Shown here: positions 56,525-64,000 of the stretch, in pieces
How the letters are laid out: every line of letters starts with the position of its first letter
Position numbering within the stretch: position 1 is the first letter of the stretch
From: DATJKD01 sp963834855
GTDB taxonomy: Bacteria; Pseudomonadota; Gammaproteobacteria; Steroidobacterales; Steroidobacteraceae
DNA length: 64,000 nt
Assembly: GCA_963834855.1 (NCBI GenBank)
Contig: CAWIDH010000027.1
Span: 248,001-312,000, forward strand
Direction of reading: 5' to 3'
Notes under the pieces: model-generated
What the model was told of the DNA's origin: nothing
Database searches by the model: none
The model's input: only the letters and a program-made list of their open reading frames with translations
Made by a program: the position numbers and the translations under genes

Positions 56525-57634
56525 TCAGGTGCGCTCGGACGGCGACGGCTGGTCGTAGGTAACGGAGCCGTCGACCGTAGACGACCGCGCAGTCATCATG
56601 CGCTGTCGCGTTGCGCCCGCCCATTCGTATGCCGCTCTGAGGATACCAGTCGCGCTCGACAGGCTGCAGGCGATGATACCGACCCGCTCGCGGCGGTGAC
56701 TCATCCAGTCCCGCTTGTACGCGTCGTCGCCGCTCAGGTAGTCGACCTCGATGACGCGATCCTCATCGAGCGCGTGCCGCATCAGGTGCGCGGTCAGAAG
56801 TGTGCCCGCCGATAGTTGCTTGAACGACTCGTCATAGGCGAGCTTGAAGATGTACGCGCGCCCGTGCCACAAGAACCAGAAGCTAGCGGCGATCGGCACG
56901 TCTCCCAGCCACGCGATCCCCAGCCTCAGCATCCCCGCCCTCGCGCAGATCCGCGCCCATCCTGGTACGAAGTTTGGATAGGGCTCCGGCACCTTCCAGC
57001 TTCGCGAGTAAATATGCTGGTACGCCGCGATCCCGCGCTCGACGTCCTCCGGGCTGGCGATGATCTCAAGTCGCCCCCCGAACTTCTTCGACTTTCGCTT
57101 CCATGTGTTTCGCAGTTGCGACGGTCGCGCGGCCATATAGGCGTCGAACGACAGGCCTTGGCACGGCAGGTGCCAGTTCGCGAAGCAGTGATACCGGCGC
57201 GCGTAGAAGCCGGGGAAGCTCAGGGCCGCGGCCTCGGTAGCATCGAGCGGGGCGAGGGTCAGCGTCGACGGCTTGTAGAACGTCGCCAGTTGTTCGATCA
57301 GGGCGTTCGCGTTGCGGCCGTTCGCCGCTGGCGAGTAAAGCGATCCGTAGTAATTCGTGAGCGCGGCCAGTTGCCGCGGCTTCACCTCGTGCAGCAGCAT
57401 GATGCTCCCGAGGTCGGTTCCCTCAGGCACGATGTAGCGCCCTTCGTCCGGAGCAACCTCGCACACGAAGTGCTTCAGCCAGGAGGACGATGAAAACGGG
57501 TTGTCCTGCTCGTCGAAGAGGAAACCGCGCTCCTCTATGAATTCAAGCAGCTCGTGACGGGTCAGGACGTGCGTGGTCACCAGCGGTCGCTCTCCGATCT
57601 TCAGGAGGAAGAGTTCGAAGAACGCAGGGTGCAT
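56525..57634 (-). CDS. GNAT-fold acyltransferase of the FemAB/CelD type
   Basis: 369 aa. The C-terminal half matches the Acetyltransf_6 (CelD/BioF2-like) fold: FDAYMAARPSQLRNTWKRKS, HIYSRSWKVPEPYPNFVPGW, LRLGIAWLGDVPIAASFWFL, AYIFKLAYDESFKQLSAGTL and VDYLSGDDAYKRDWMSHRRE. Such proteins occur in exopolysaccharide and PEP-CTERM/exosortase loci, where they are thought to modify sugars or peptides. The frame is open about 28 codons upstream of the ATG without a start, so the N-terminus may be longer. Neighbouring PEP-CTERM genes fit that role, but the substrate is unknown. Confidence 0.75.
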   Translation of the reverse strand: MHPAFFELFLLKIGERPLVTTHVLTRHELLEFIEERGFLFDEQDNPFSSSSWLKHFVCEVAPDEGRYIVPEGTDLGSIMLLHEVKPRQLAALTNYYGSLYSPAANGRNANALIEQLATFYKPSTLTLAPLDATEAAALSFPGFYARRYHCFANWHLPCQGLSFDAYMAARPSQLRNTWKRKSKKFGGRLEIIASPEDVERGIAAYQHIYSRSWKVPEPYPNFVPGWARICARAGMLRLGIAWLGDVPIAASFWFLWHGRAYIFKLAYDESFKQLSAGTLLTAHLMRHALDEDRVIEVDYLSGDDAYKRDWMSHRRERVGIIACSLSSATGILRAAYEWAGATRQRMMTARSSTVDGSVTYDQPSPSERT

Positions 57635-57718
57635 CGGCCGCAGTCCCTGCTCCCTCGCTTGCCACGTCCGAACGTTCGAGTAGATCGCCGGCTTCGGGGC
57701 GAACGCTCGACATTCCGC

Positions 57719-58120
57719 CTAGAACCAATCTGTAGCCACGGACTCAACTTGTTTCTCGGGCGGGTGAAGCTCAGACAGGCAGCGCTGTATGTTCATATCG
57801 GCATCAAACAACGCGTTGCGCCACTCCGTGCCGGGGTTCGAATTCACCCCAATGCCCTGAAGGGCGAAGAACACATCGTGGATCGCGCGCGCGAGGTTCG
57901 CCTGCTCGAGCGCGGTCAGTTGAGTACTGCGGGCGATTGCGTAGCGGTGTTTATAGTCGCTGTGAACGGCATTCTTCAGTTGCTTCAGCTTTGACTGCGC
58001 CTCCCTGGCTGCCCGGCCTTGCGGGATCAGAACAGAGATTCGATTGATGTCGTAGGCGTAACCTTGCAGTACCGCTACGATCTGCGCTTTAGCCATTCCT
58101 TCCTTAAGCATGCTCCGCAC
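57719..58120 (-). CDS. Hypothetical helical protein
   Basis: 133 aa beginning RSMLKEGMAKAQIVAVLQGY. Helix-rich and basic in the first half (AREAQSKLKQLKNAVHSDYK), with an acidic tail. The start could also be the internal ATG at 58111. It ends upstream of the acyltransferase gene, same strand. No family recognised. Confidence 0.45.
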   Translation of the reverse strand: MRSMLKEGMAKAQIVAVLQGYAYDINRISVLIPQGRAAREAQSKLKQLKNAVHSDYKHRYAIARSTQLTALEQANLARAIHDVFFALQGIGVNSNPGTEWRNALFDADMNIQRCLSELHPPEKQVESVATDWF

Positions 58121-58490
58121 TCCCCAGTAAGCCGGCGGGGACTGCTCGCCGGCCTTCGTGCTTGCCTGCTAGCGCAGGCGATCCAGTTTGTCTTGCCAGC
58201 CGCTCTACGTCGGCTCTGTACAGCTTTTTTCGCTTCGAGAGCTTGAAGTATAGCCCTGCACCGTGGCTTGCGGCCGACGAACCGGTAATCACTGCGCTCC
58301 TCAGCGATCAGCCACTCGCCGGCTTGCCGCGTCGATTCCTCTTACACTTCGCGACCTTGAAGAATGAGGAATCAGATTCGAAATGAGCGATAAGGTCATG
58401 ATTCTAAATGTTTTAGGCACTGTCGGCTCAAGAGACGCAGGTCCGTACGGTCGCCTCAACGGGAATTGCAGTCTTCAGGCGTTGCGACCG
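58121..58490. other. Non-coding stretch
   Basis: Nothing recognised. A GCCGGCG/CGCCGGC hairpin lies at about 58133-58158, and the AT-rich part near 58370-58430 has no clear promoter. Short frames on both strands lack support. Confidence 0.4.
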
Positions 58491-58874
58491 CTAGGACTTG
58501 AGTTCGATAGGGTAGGAATGGTGTTCGTGGGCGATCAGCCACCGCTGATCCTCTTTTCGTAGCCCAATCGTGACGCGCACCTTGGAGTCGAAAATCCTCA
58601 CGAGCGCATGGCAGTACGCTACCGAATCTCCAGCGACCACGTGAAGTTCGGACAGGTCGAACGCGCCCGGCCCACCGGGGCTGTGGTCGAAAAACAGCTC
58701 CCAGGTTTTCTTGTACTCCTCCATCCCCTTGGACTGGAGAGGCATGGGAACATCAAACATCACGATGTCATCAGTGTGGTTCGCCAGTACGCCAGCCATG
58801 TCTTTCGCACGGACGGCCCTTGTCCATTCTTCTACGAGCGTGCGGATCGCGTTTTCGTCTGATTTCCGGGTCAT
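58491..58874 (-). CDS. SnoaL-like (NTF2-fold) protein
   Basis: 127 aa. The family pattern is ENAIRTLVEEWTRAVRAKDM, GVLANHTDDIVMFDVP, a KGMEEYKKTWELFF helix, then strands ending VRVTIGLRKEDQRWLIAHEH. This is the DUF4440/SnoaL-like NTF2 fold, often annotated as ketosteroid isomerase-like. Substrate unknown. A GAGGA site precedes the ATG. Intact. Confidence 0.8.
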   Translation of the reverse strand: MTRKSDENAIRTLVEEWTRAVRAKDMAGVLANHTDDIVMFDVPMPLQSKGMEEYKKTWELFFDHSPGGPGAFDLSELHVVAGDSVAYCHALVRIFDSKVRVTIGLRKEDQRWLIAHEHHSYPIELKS

Positions 58875-59070
58875 CGGCTTTGTCCTCGGTCGTGAACTAC
58901 GGCCGTCTCCTTCTTAGCAGTTCGTTGAACTTCGAGCGTTTTGCATGATGGCGGCGATGCCAGAGGACCACCGCGACGCGATCGATCGGCGGGTCGAGGG
59001 CTCCATGGCCCGCGATCGGGGTTGTTCTCGATCATTTCGCAATCGCTGCACGCACCTCTCCCGTGGATCG

Positions 59071-60162
59071 CTAGCCACTGGGTTGCGGCGCGAGCAGCTT
59101 CGGCAGTCGCCGCAGGTTGACCACGGTGGCGGCCAGCGTGAAGAGCAAGTCGACGCGAGCGCGACCGCGCAGCTTGACCTGCCGCAGGATGCCGTGCTGC
59201 TTGGCGTCGCCGAACACGGTCTCGATGAGCTTGCGCGCCACCTGGCTCAGGTTGTAGCCCGGATGGCGCGTGGTGCGCTCATCGATACGACTCGAGCGGT
59301 TCGTGGTGTTCTGTGCGACGTGCGGGGTGACGTTGACCTCACGGCAGCTCGCGACAAAGTCCTCGGTGTCATAGGCCTTGTCGGCGCCCACCGTCTTGCG
59401 TCCCTCGCCCGGCAGATCGCCGAGCATGGCGAGCGCCGCCTCGCGCTCGGCGCTACCGTTGGCCTCGGTCACCTGCGCATCGACCACCAGGCCGCTGCGG
59501 TTCTCCATCAGCACGTGACCCATGTAGGCCGGTACCGCCGCCGTCTTCGACGACTTGGTCGCGAGCCGGCAGTCCGGATCCGTCGTACTCTGATGCGTAT
59601 CGTTGCTGCGCTTCTGACCCCGGAAGTTCACTTCGGGGTTGCGCGGGCTGCCCGAACTCGGCGGCGGCGGACCGTCCTTCGGCACGAAACTGCGCTGCGA
59701 GGCCCAGGCGCGGATCAAGGTGCCATCGACCGAGAAGTGCTCCGAGGACAGCAACCCCCGACGCCGTGCCTGCTCGAGCACCCGGTCAAAAAGCTCGCGC
59801 ACCACGTCGTGATCGAGCAACCGATCGCGGTTCTTGGTGTAGGTCGAGTGATCCCACGGCCGGCTCTCGAGAGTGAGCCCCACGAACCAGCGATACAGCA
59901 GGTTGTAGCCGAGCTGCTCGCACAGCAGCCGCTCGCTGCGCAAGCCGTACAGCGACTGCAGGATCAGCCCGCGCAGCAACTGCTCCGGCGGGATCGACTC
60001 ACGCCCCGACTCCGCGTACATCACGGCAAATGTCGCGTCCATTTCGCGCAGCGCCGCATTGACGATCTCGCGGATCGCTCGCAGCGGGTGATCCTCCGGC
60101 ACGTACTCGCCGAGCGTCAGGTAACTGAACAGCCTCTCCTGCGTCACGTCGCTGCCGCGCAA
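59071..60162 (-). mobile_element. IS5-type transposase (DDE)
   Basis: 363 aa from a TTG start. The N-terminal DUF772-like part has LFSYLTLGEYVPEDHPLRAI and LRGLILQSLYGLRSERLLCE, then YRWFVGLTLESRPWDHSTYT. The catalytic region includes HFSVDGTLIRAWAS (first Asp), TVGADKAYDTEDFV (second Asp) and KLIETVFGDAKQHGILRQ (Glu). Length and motifs fit complete IS5-family transposases. I could not find terminal inverted repeats or target duplication by eye within 58.9-60.3 kb, so the element ends are undefined. Confidence 0.85.
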
Positions 60163-60383
60163 CTTAGAGGGCCGCCCGAGCCAGCGTGAACACCGGCGCC
60201 AAGCGGCTGGTCGCTCTCGGACTTTCTGGACTCGGACTATCCATGACGTGAAGATCTGTCGAAGATGCGTGTGACCTGCGCCCGATAAACCATCGGCAGC
60301 CAGTTCCTGGACCTCGTTATTAGAGTCGAACGGACGTCCGCGAATTCGACATCGCGACCAGGATCAGCAAGAAGGGGACGCTA

Positions 60384-61262
60384 ATGAAGTGGTCTGCATG
60401 GGCAGCATTTGCAGCGCTTTGCGTCGTGTGGGGCGTCCCATATCTGTTCATCAAGCTCGCGGTCGCCGAGATCCCGCCAGCCTGGGTTGCCTGGGGACGG
60501 ATAGCCCTGGGCGCCCTGGTGCTCGTCCCGATTGCATGGAAGCGCGGGGCGCTGCGGCCCGTGCTGGCGCGCAAGGGCGCGACCGTTGCGTTTGCGATTA
60601 CGGAGCTCGCCATACCGTTTTTCCTTATCGCTCTCGGCGAGCGTTGGGTCAGCTCATCGCTCGCCGGGATACTGATCGCGACCGTGCCGCTTGCAGTAGT
60701 CGGCCTGTCGCCGTTGTTCGGCATCAAGGAGCGATTGGGGGCAAGCCGGCTGCTGGGCCTCGCCGTCGGCTTCATCGGTGTGATCGTGCTCCTGGGCATC
60801 GATCCTGTCGACGAGTCGCTGCAGTGGGCAGGCATTGCGTGCCTGCTCGTGTCGGCCGTGCTCTATGCCGTAGGCGCGCTCATCGTGCAACGTCACCTGA
60901 GCGACGTTGACGAAGTCGGCGCCGTCGCGATGAGTCTTGTCGTGGCGGCGATCGTGCTGTCGCCGGTCGCTGCCTTGTCGGTGCCGACTCAAATGCCGTC
61001 CGTCCTGGCCTGGACCTCGATCATCGTGCTCGGGATCGTGTGCACGGCCCTCGGTCTGCTGCTGTACTTCTATGTGCTGGTGACGGCAGGTGCGGCACGC
61101 GCCACCGTCGTCACCTATATCAACCCTGCGGTGGCGGCCGTTCTCGGCGTCCTCGTGCTGCAGGAAGAGTTCGGCCCGAGCTCGATGGCGGGTCTGCTGC
61201 TGATCCTGTTCGGCTCGTGGCTGGCCACGCGAAGGCCACCGAAAGCAGCCGTAGCCTCGTAG
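60384..61262 (+). CDS. EamA/DMT family transporter
   Basis: 292 aa with ten predicted membrane helices in two EamA repeats. The first starts WSAWAAFAALCVVWGVPYLF. The second repeat contains GAARATVVTYINPAVAAVLG and GPSSMAGLLLILFGSWLATR, typical of drug/metabolite exporters. The ATG has AAGGGGACG upstream. Substrate cannot be predicted. Confidence 0.9.
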   Translation: MKWSAWAAFAALCVVWGVPYLFIKLAVAEIPPAWVAWGRIALGALVLVPIAWKRGALRPVLARKGATVAFAITELAIPFFLIALGERWVSSSLAGILIATVPLAVVGLSPLFGIKERLGASRLLGLAVGFIGVIVLLGIDPVDESLQWAGIACLLVSAVLYAVGALIVQRHLSDVDEVGAVAMSLVVAAIVLSPVAALSVPTQMPSVLAWTSIIVLGIVCTALGLLLYFYVLVTAGAARATVVTYINPAVAAVLGVLVLQEEFGPSSMAGLLLILFGSWLATRRPPKAAVAS

Positions 61263-61328
61263 CCGTGCGAGCACGGCGAGCCAGTTCACCAGGCACCGCA
61301 GGAGGCGCCACGTGCCGCCCGGAGCCTT

Positions 61329-62960
61329 TCACTCCTCGGCCGCCCGCCAGCGCTCGTCCCACGCCTCGATCTCGTAGCGATCGGTCTCGGGAAAGCCGGG
61401 CGGCCGCACACGCTCGAAGCGGGGGTCGAACTGGATGCGCGTCGCGTAGCGCGGCTCGGTCGCGGAGAGCGAGCCGGCCGTGAGGCTTCCGTAGATGAAC
61501 AGCGTGCCTCCACCGCGCGCGTGAACGTTCCTGACGACGAAGCGCTTGCGCGCGTAGACCGCGGCGTGGATTTCGAGGTCTCCGGGCCCGGTCACTTCGT
61601 CGCGGTCGACCTCGATGTTGCCATCCGACACGAGGCCGAGGTAAGCGTCAGCATCGCCGCCGGTGCCCGGACCGTGTGCGTACATCAGGTCGCCCTGGAC
61701 GACGATGCGCTCGGGCGAGTACACGGTCACCTTGCCGTTGACGACGCCGCGGACGTGCAGCTCGCTATCGGGCACGCCGATGATATACGTCGGCCTGTGG
61801 GGTGCGAGTCGTCGTCGTTCTTCGGCGCGTGATGCTAGCTCGATGCAGTCGTAGGCTCCGTCGGCGTTGAAGACGATGAGTGTGTCGGTGGGCAGGACAT
61901 GCACGTCCGCTTCGCGGGTCGCGTAGTCGGCAGCGACGGGCAGGGAAATCTCGGGCAACCTGATGCGCGCGGCGCGGGTCTCGAGGCCGCCGGCAAAGAT
62001 CTTGCGGCGTGACTGCCACCCGGTCTCGTCGGTGATCCGGATACCGCGTGACGTGGTGACCGCGCCAAGCAGGCGCGGCGCGATCTTGCGGTCGTACGTG
62101 AGCACTATCTCGGAGTTGCTGTGAAAGCGGCCGGCGATCTCGTCGTCGTGAAGGAGCACCCGCGGGTCCCATCGGTCCACGAGCTGCGTGAAATGCGAGA
62201 ACGCGAGGCGCTTCATCTGCAGGCTGGTCTGGACGCGCTCACCGCCGTGCTCGGTGGTGATCTCGACCGTCACCCGTTCGACGCCCATTTCGTCGGGAGC
62301 CGGCTGGCGCGTGAGCTCGGCAGTGAATTGGCGGCCGTCGTCCTCGAAGGTAAGGCGCCCTCGCGGGGCGGTACTATCGAGGAGCTCCCTGGCTTCGCGC
62401 GCGAGCCGGCGTGTCAGCACGGCCTCCGGTACGGGGACGACGGTCGCGACGACTGCATCCGTCCGCGGCGCAGGCTCGCTCGCCGGTTCGGGCTCGGCCG
62501 GCGTCAGCTCGGGAAGCGTCAGCTCGGGAAGCGTCAGCTCATCAGGCGCTCCATGAACGCCTGCCTCAGTGACTGCGGAGTCAAGCGACGCAGGCGCTTC
62601 GCTCGGCGCGGGGGCTTCGGACGTTTCCAGCGGTGGTTCCATATCGGCGACGCGTTCGTCGTCGATCTGCGCCGGTGCGTCGCTCGGCTCGGGTACAGCG
62701 CCCGGCCCAGGCGCCGAGGCGGCGAGCTCCTCGACTGCGAGGAGGGCACTTTCTCGCGGGGTGTCGTCCTCCGTGACCCTTGCCTCCGGCGCCTCGATGC
62801 GCACCTGGAGCGGTGGTGCAGCCGTTTCGCGAGGGGGCCCGATGCGCCAGGCGCCGGACGGCAGAAGGAGTGACGCATGCAGGAGGAGGGAGACGAGAAC
62901 GGCCAGCGCGATCCGCCGATCCTGTGCGGCGGTACCCTGCGCACCTCGAGGCACTGCCAT
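61329..62960 (-). CDS. TonB-like inner-membrane protein with beta-rich C-terminal domain
   Basis: About 543 aa from the ATG at 62960; an ATG at 63035 is also open. After a short basic stretch there is one membrane helix of the TonB/TolA type (ALAVLVSLLLHASLLLPSG). A Pro/Glu/Ala-rich periplasmic spacer follows, with tandem LTLPE repeats. The C-terminal ~330 residues are strand-rich: RGIRITDETGWQSRRKIFAG, DVHVLPTDTLIVFNADGAYD, VRGVVNGKVTVYSPERIVVQ and NIEVDRDEVTGPGDLEIHAA. The last part resembles right-handed parallel beta or polymer-forming folds. It probably spans the periplasm. Function unknown. Confidence 0.7.
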   Translation of the reverse strand: MAVPRGAQGTAAQDRRIALAVLVSLLLHASLLLPSGAWRIGPPRETAAPPLQVRIEAPEARVTEDDTPRESALLAVEELAASAPGPGAVPEPSDAPAQIDDERVADMEPPLETSEAPAPSEAPASLDSAVTEAGVHGAPDELTLPELTLPELTPAEPEPASEPAPRTDAVVATVVPVPEAVLTRRLAREARELLDSTAPRGRLTFEDDGRQFTAELTRQPAPDEMGVERVTVEITTEHGGERVQTSLQMKRLAFSHFTQLVDRWDPRVLLHDDEIAGRFHSNSEIVLTYDRKIAPRLLGAVTTSRGIRITDETGWQSRRKIFAGGLETRAARIRLPEISLPVAADYATREADVHVLPTDTLIVFNADGAYDCIELASRAEERRRLAPHRPTYIIGVPDSELHVRGVVNGKVTVYSPERIVVQGDLMYAHGPGTGGDADAYLGLVSDGNIEVDRDEVTGPGDLEIHAAVYARKRFVVRNVHARGGGTLFIYGSLTAGSLSATEPRYATRIQFDPRFERVRPPGFPETDRYEIEAWDERWRAAEE

Positions 62961-63198
62961 CGTCACCGCAGTTGACTCGCGTCCTTGCCCCAATCGACCC
63001 ACCGAAGAATAGTCCCGTTGCCATCCGACCTCCAATGGTCACATGGCCCCGCTCGAGCCGGTCGACACCTGCGTCCTGGGACGGGTGATGTATCCCGACT
63101 ACGAACAATGCTGGCTTGCGGACGAAAGCGCTGAAATCGGGCAAGGTCAGCCTGACCTACAGTACGCAGTCCCGGCCCCGTGAAGACTTCGCGGGGGT

Positions 63199-63504
63199 TC
63201 ACAATCGCTCGATGGACTGCAACCTCTCGTCCACAAACACGAGCACTCGCGTTGCGCTGTAAGACTCGTAGGTCCATCGATGAATCTCGGTCGTGCCGAG
63301 GATCCGATTATCGCTGCTCCGCACGTCCCGGAACTCAGTAGTTTTCGACGTCGGTGCGCCGCAGTACTGGAGCACCTCGGCCAGTGTCATACGGACGTCG
63401 ATGATCTTGCTGCCGCAGTGAAATGGCCCATCTGCTGCCATCGCGGCGACGACGACCAGGCTTCCTGCGATAGCGGCCAGCGCGCGGCTCAATGAAACGG
63501 GCAT
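63199..63504 (-). CDS. DUF2845 domain protein
   Basis: 101 aa from the ATG at 63504, which is set by a strong AAGGAGG at 63511-63517. The signal peptide is SLSRALAAIAGSLVVVAAMA. The mature part has the DUF2845 pattern FHCGSKIIDVRMTLAEVLQY then CGAPTSKTTEF, and ends TRVLVFVDERLQSIERL. It is a small periplasmic protein of unknown role. Divergent from the TIGR03118 gene. Confidence 0.82.
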   Translation of the reverse strand: MPVSLSRALAAIAGSLVVVAAMAADGPFHCGSKIIDVRMTLAEVLQYCGAPTSKTTEFRDVRSSDNRILGTTEIHRWTYESYSATRVLVFVDERLQSIERL

Positions 63505-63689
63505 GCCGAGCCTCCTTCCCTGTAGCTGCCAACGAGGATGCCTGATCGCACGACCCGGTGCGCCAGTATCTGGCGGGGATCTGCGCCCACCTGAACCAGG
63601 CCGCGCGTGGCGGGTACTCACCGTGCGACGGCTTCATTTGCCCTGAGTGCCGCTGTGGACGACAGGTTATCGGTTAAGGAGGACTCCCG

Positions 63690-64000
63690 ATGTATCGCCA
63701 TTCCTTCCGGCTCCACCCGCATATCGGTCGCGCGCTCGCGTGGTCCGCCTCCCTTGCCGTGGCCCTGATGCTGGCTACGCCCGTCGGCGCCGAGCCGATC
63801 TTCAGCCTGACCCCCCTGGTGACGGACGATCAGGACGCCCTGGCGGCCGAGGGGTTTGCCCCGGCAGCGACCGTCGATCCGAACCTCATCAATCCCTGGG
63901 GCATATCCCTGGCCCCGACCAGCCCGTTCTGGGTCTCGAACCAGGGGACGAATACCTCGACGCTCTACACGGGCGCGGGCGAGCCGTTCCCGGTCGGCAC
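63690..64000 (+). CDS. TIGR03118-like exported protein, 5' part
   Basis: It starts at the ATG 63690 behind AAGGAGG (63676-63682) and runs off the window. The signal peptide is ALAWSASLAVALMLATPVGA. The start of the mature part, FSLTPLVTDDQDALAAEGFA then DPNLINPWGISLAPTSPFWV and SNQGTNTSTLY, matches the TIGR03118 beta-propeller family. These proteins are often found in PEP-CTERM-bearing bacteria, and some carry the sorting tail, which here would lie outside the window. Confidence 0.8.
   Translation, partial: MYRHSFRLHPHIGRALAWSASLAVALMLATPVGAEPIFSLTPLVTDDQDALAAEGFAPAATVDPNLINPWGISLAPTSPFWVSNQGTNTSTLYTGAGEPFPVG

Noticed and set aside
58104..58292. 62-codon open frame on the minus strand
   Set aside because: Overlaps the upstream end of the hypothetical gene at 57719-58120, has no ribosome site and no recognisable pattern.
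58945..60250. Defined IS boundaries with terminal inverted repeats
   Set aside because: I compared both flanks of the transposase by eye and found no convincing inverted termini or target duplication, so only the transposase gene is annotated.

Overview
The window is about 64 kb of high-GC DNA. It most resembles a gammaproteobacterium, probably an environmental one. The evidence is the gene order dnaK-dnaJ-dapB-carAB-greA-yhbY/rlmE-ftsH-folP-glmM-tpiA-secG-tRNA-Leu-nuoA..N, separate nuoC and nuoD genes, and a set of PEP-CTERM exported proteins. Genus and species cannot be read from the sequence.

Bases 1-30,700 are a dense, conserved core on the + strand, with only yhbY opposed. It runs from chaperones (dnaK 3' end, dnaJ) through lysine/diaminopimelate (dapB), carbamoyl phosphate (carAB), transcript cleavage (greA), ribosome maturation (yhbY, rlmE), membrane proteolysis (ftsH), folate (folP), amino-sugar synthesis (glmM), glycolysis (tpiA), secretion (secG) and tRNA-Leu(GAG) to the complete 14-gene complex I operon. 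Two intergenic gaps, dapB-carA and glmM-tpiA, hold the same kind of ~650-bp imperfect palindrome flanked by ~31-bp iterons, each ending at a promoter-like sequence. Several core genes (ftsH, secG, nuoB, probably yhbY) carry what looks like one extra base. nuoC carries an in-frame REP-like insertion.

Bases 30,700-39,700 start with a membrane Ser/Thr kinase with a Calx-beta exterior domain, also split by one base. An initiator tRNA-Met with a clear sigma-70 promoter follows. A small, decayed phage-satellite-like island abuts the tRNA 3' end: serine recombinase, CGNR zinc-finger protein, HTH protein, VirE-type ATPase, small-terminase-like gene, and an HK97 capsid relic. Two further relics of the tRNA 3' end lie near 45.1 and 49.3 kb, suggesting repeated insertion and deletion at this site.

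Bases 39,700-56,400 are accessory DNA built from short modules: PEP-CTERM exported proteins, lipoproteins, orphan C-terminal tails, copies of a ~46-codon ORF, a DUF2975/XRE pair with a perfect 32-bp operator, and a lipoprotein with nine near-identical Ig-like repeats. Three PEP-CTERM genes have sigma-54 type -24/-12 promoters. Each has a shared upstream block (GTCGGnnTnnTTTACAT) starting 79-80 bp before the -24 box, which suggests one enhancer-binding regulator controls them all. No exosortase, PrsK or PrsR is in the window.

Bases 56,400-64,000 hold a FemAB/CelD-like acyltransferase-fold protein, small hypotheticals, an SnoaL-like protein, an IS5-type transposase, an EamA transporter, a TonB-like membrane protein, a DUF2845 protein and the 5' end of a TIGR03118-type exported protein.
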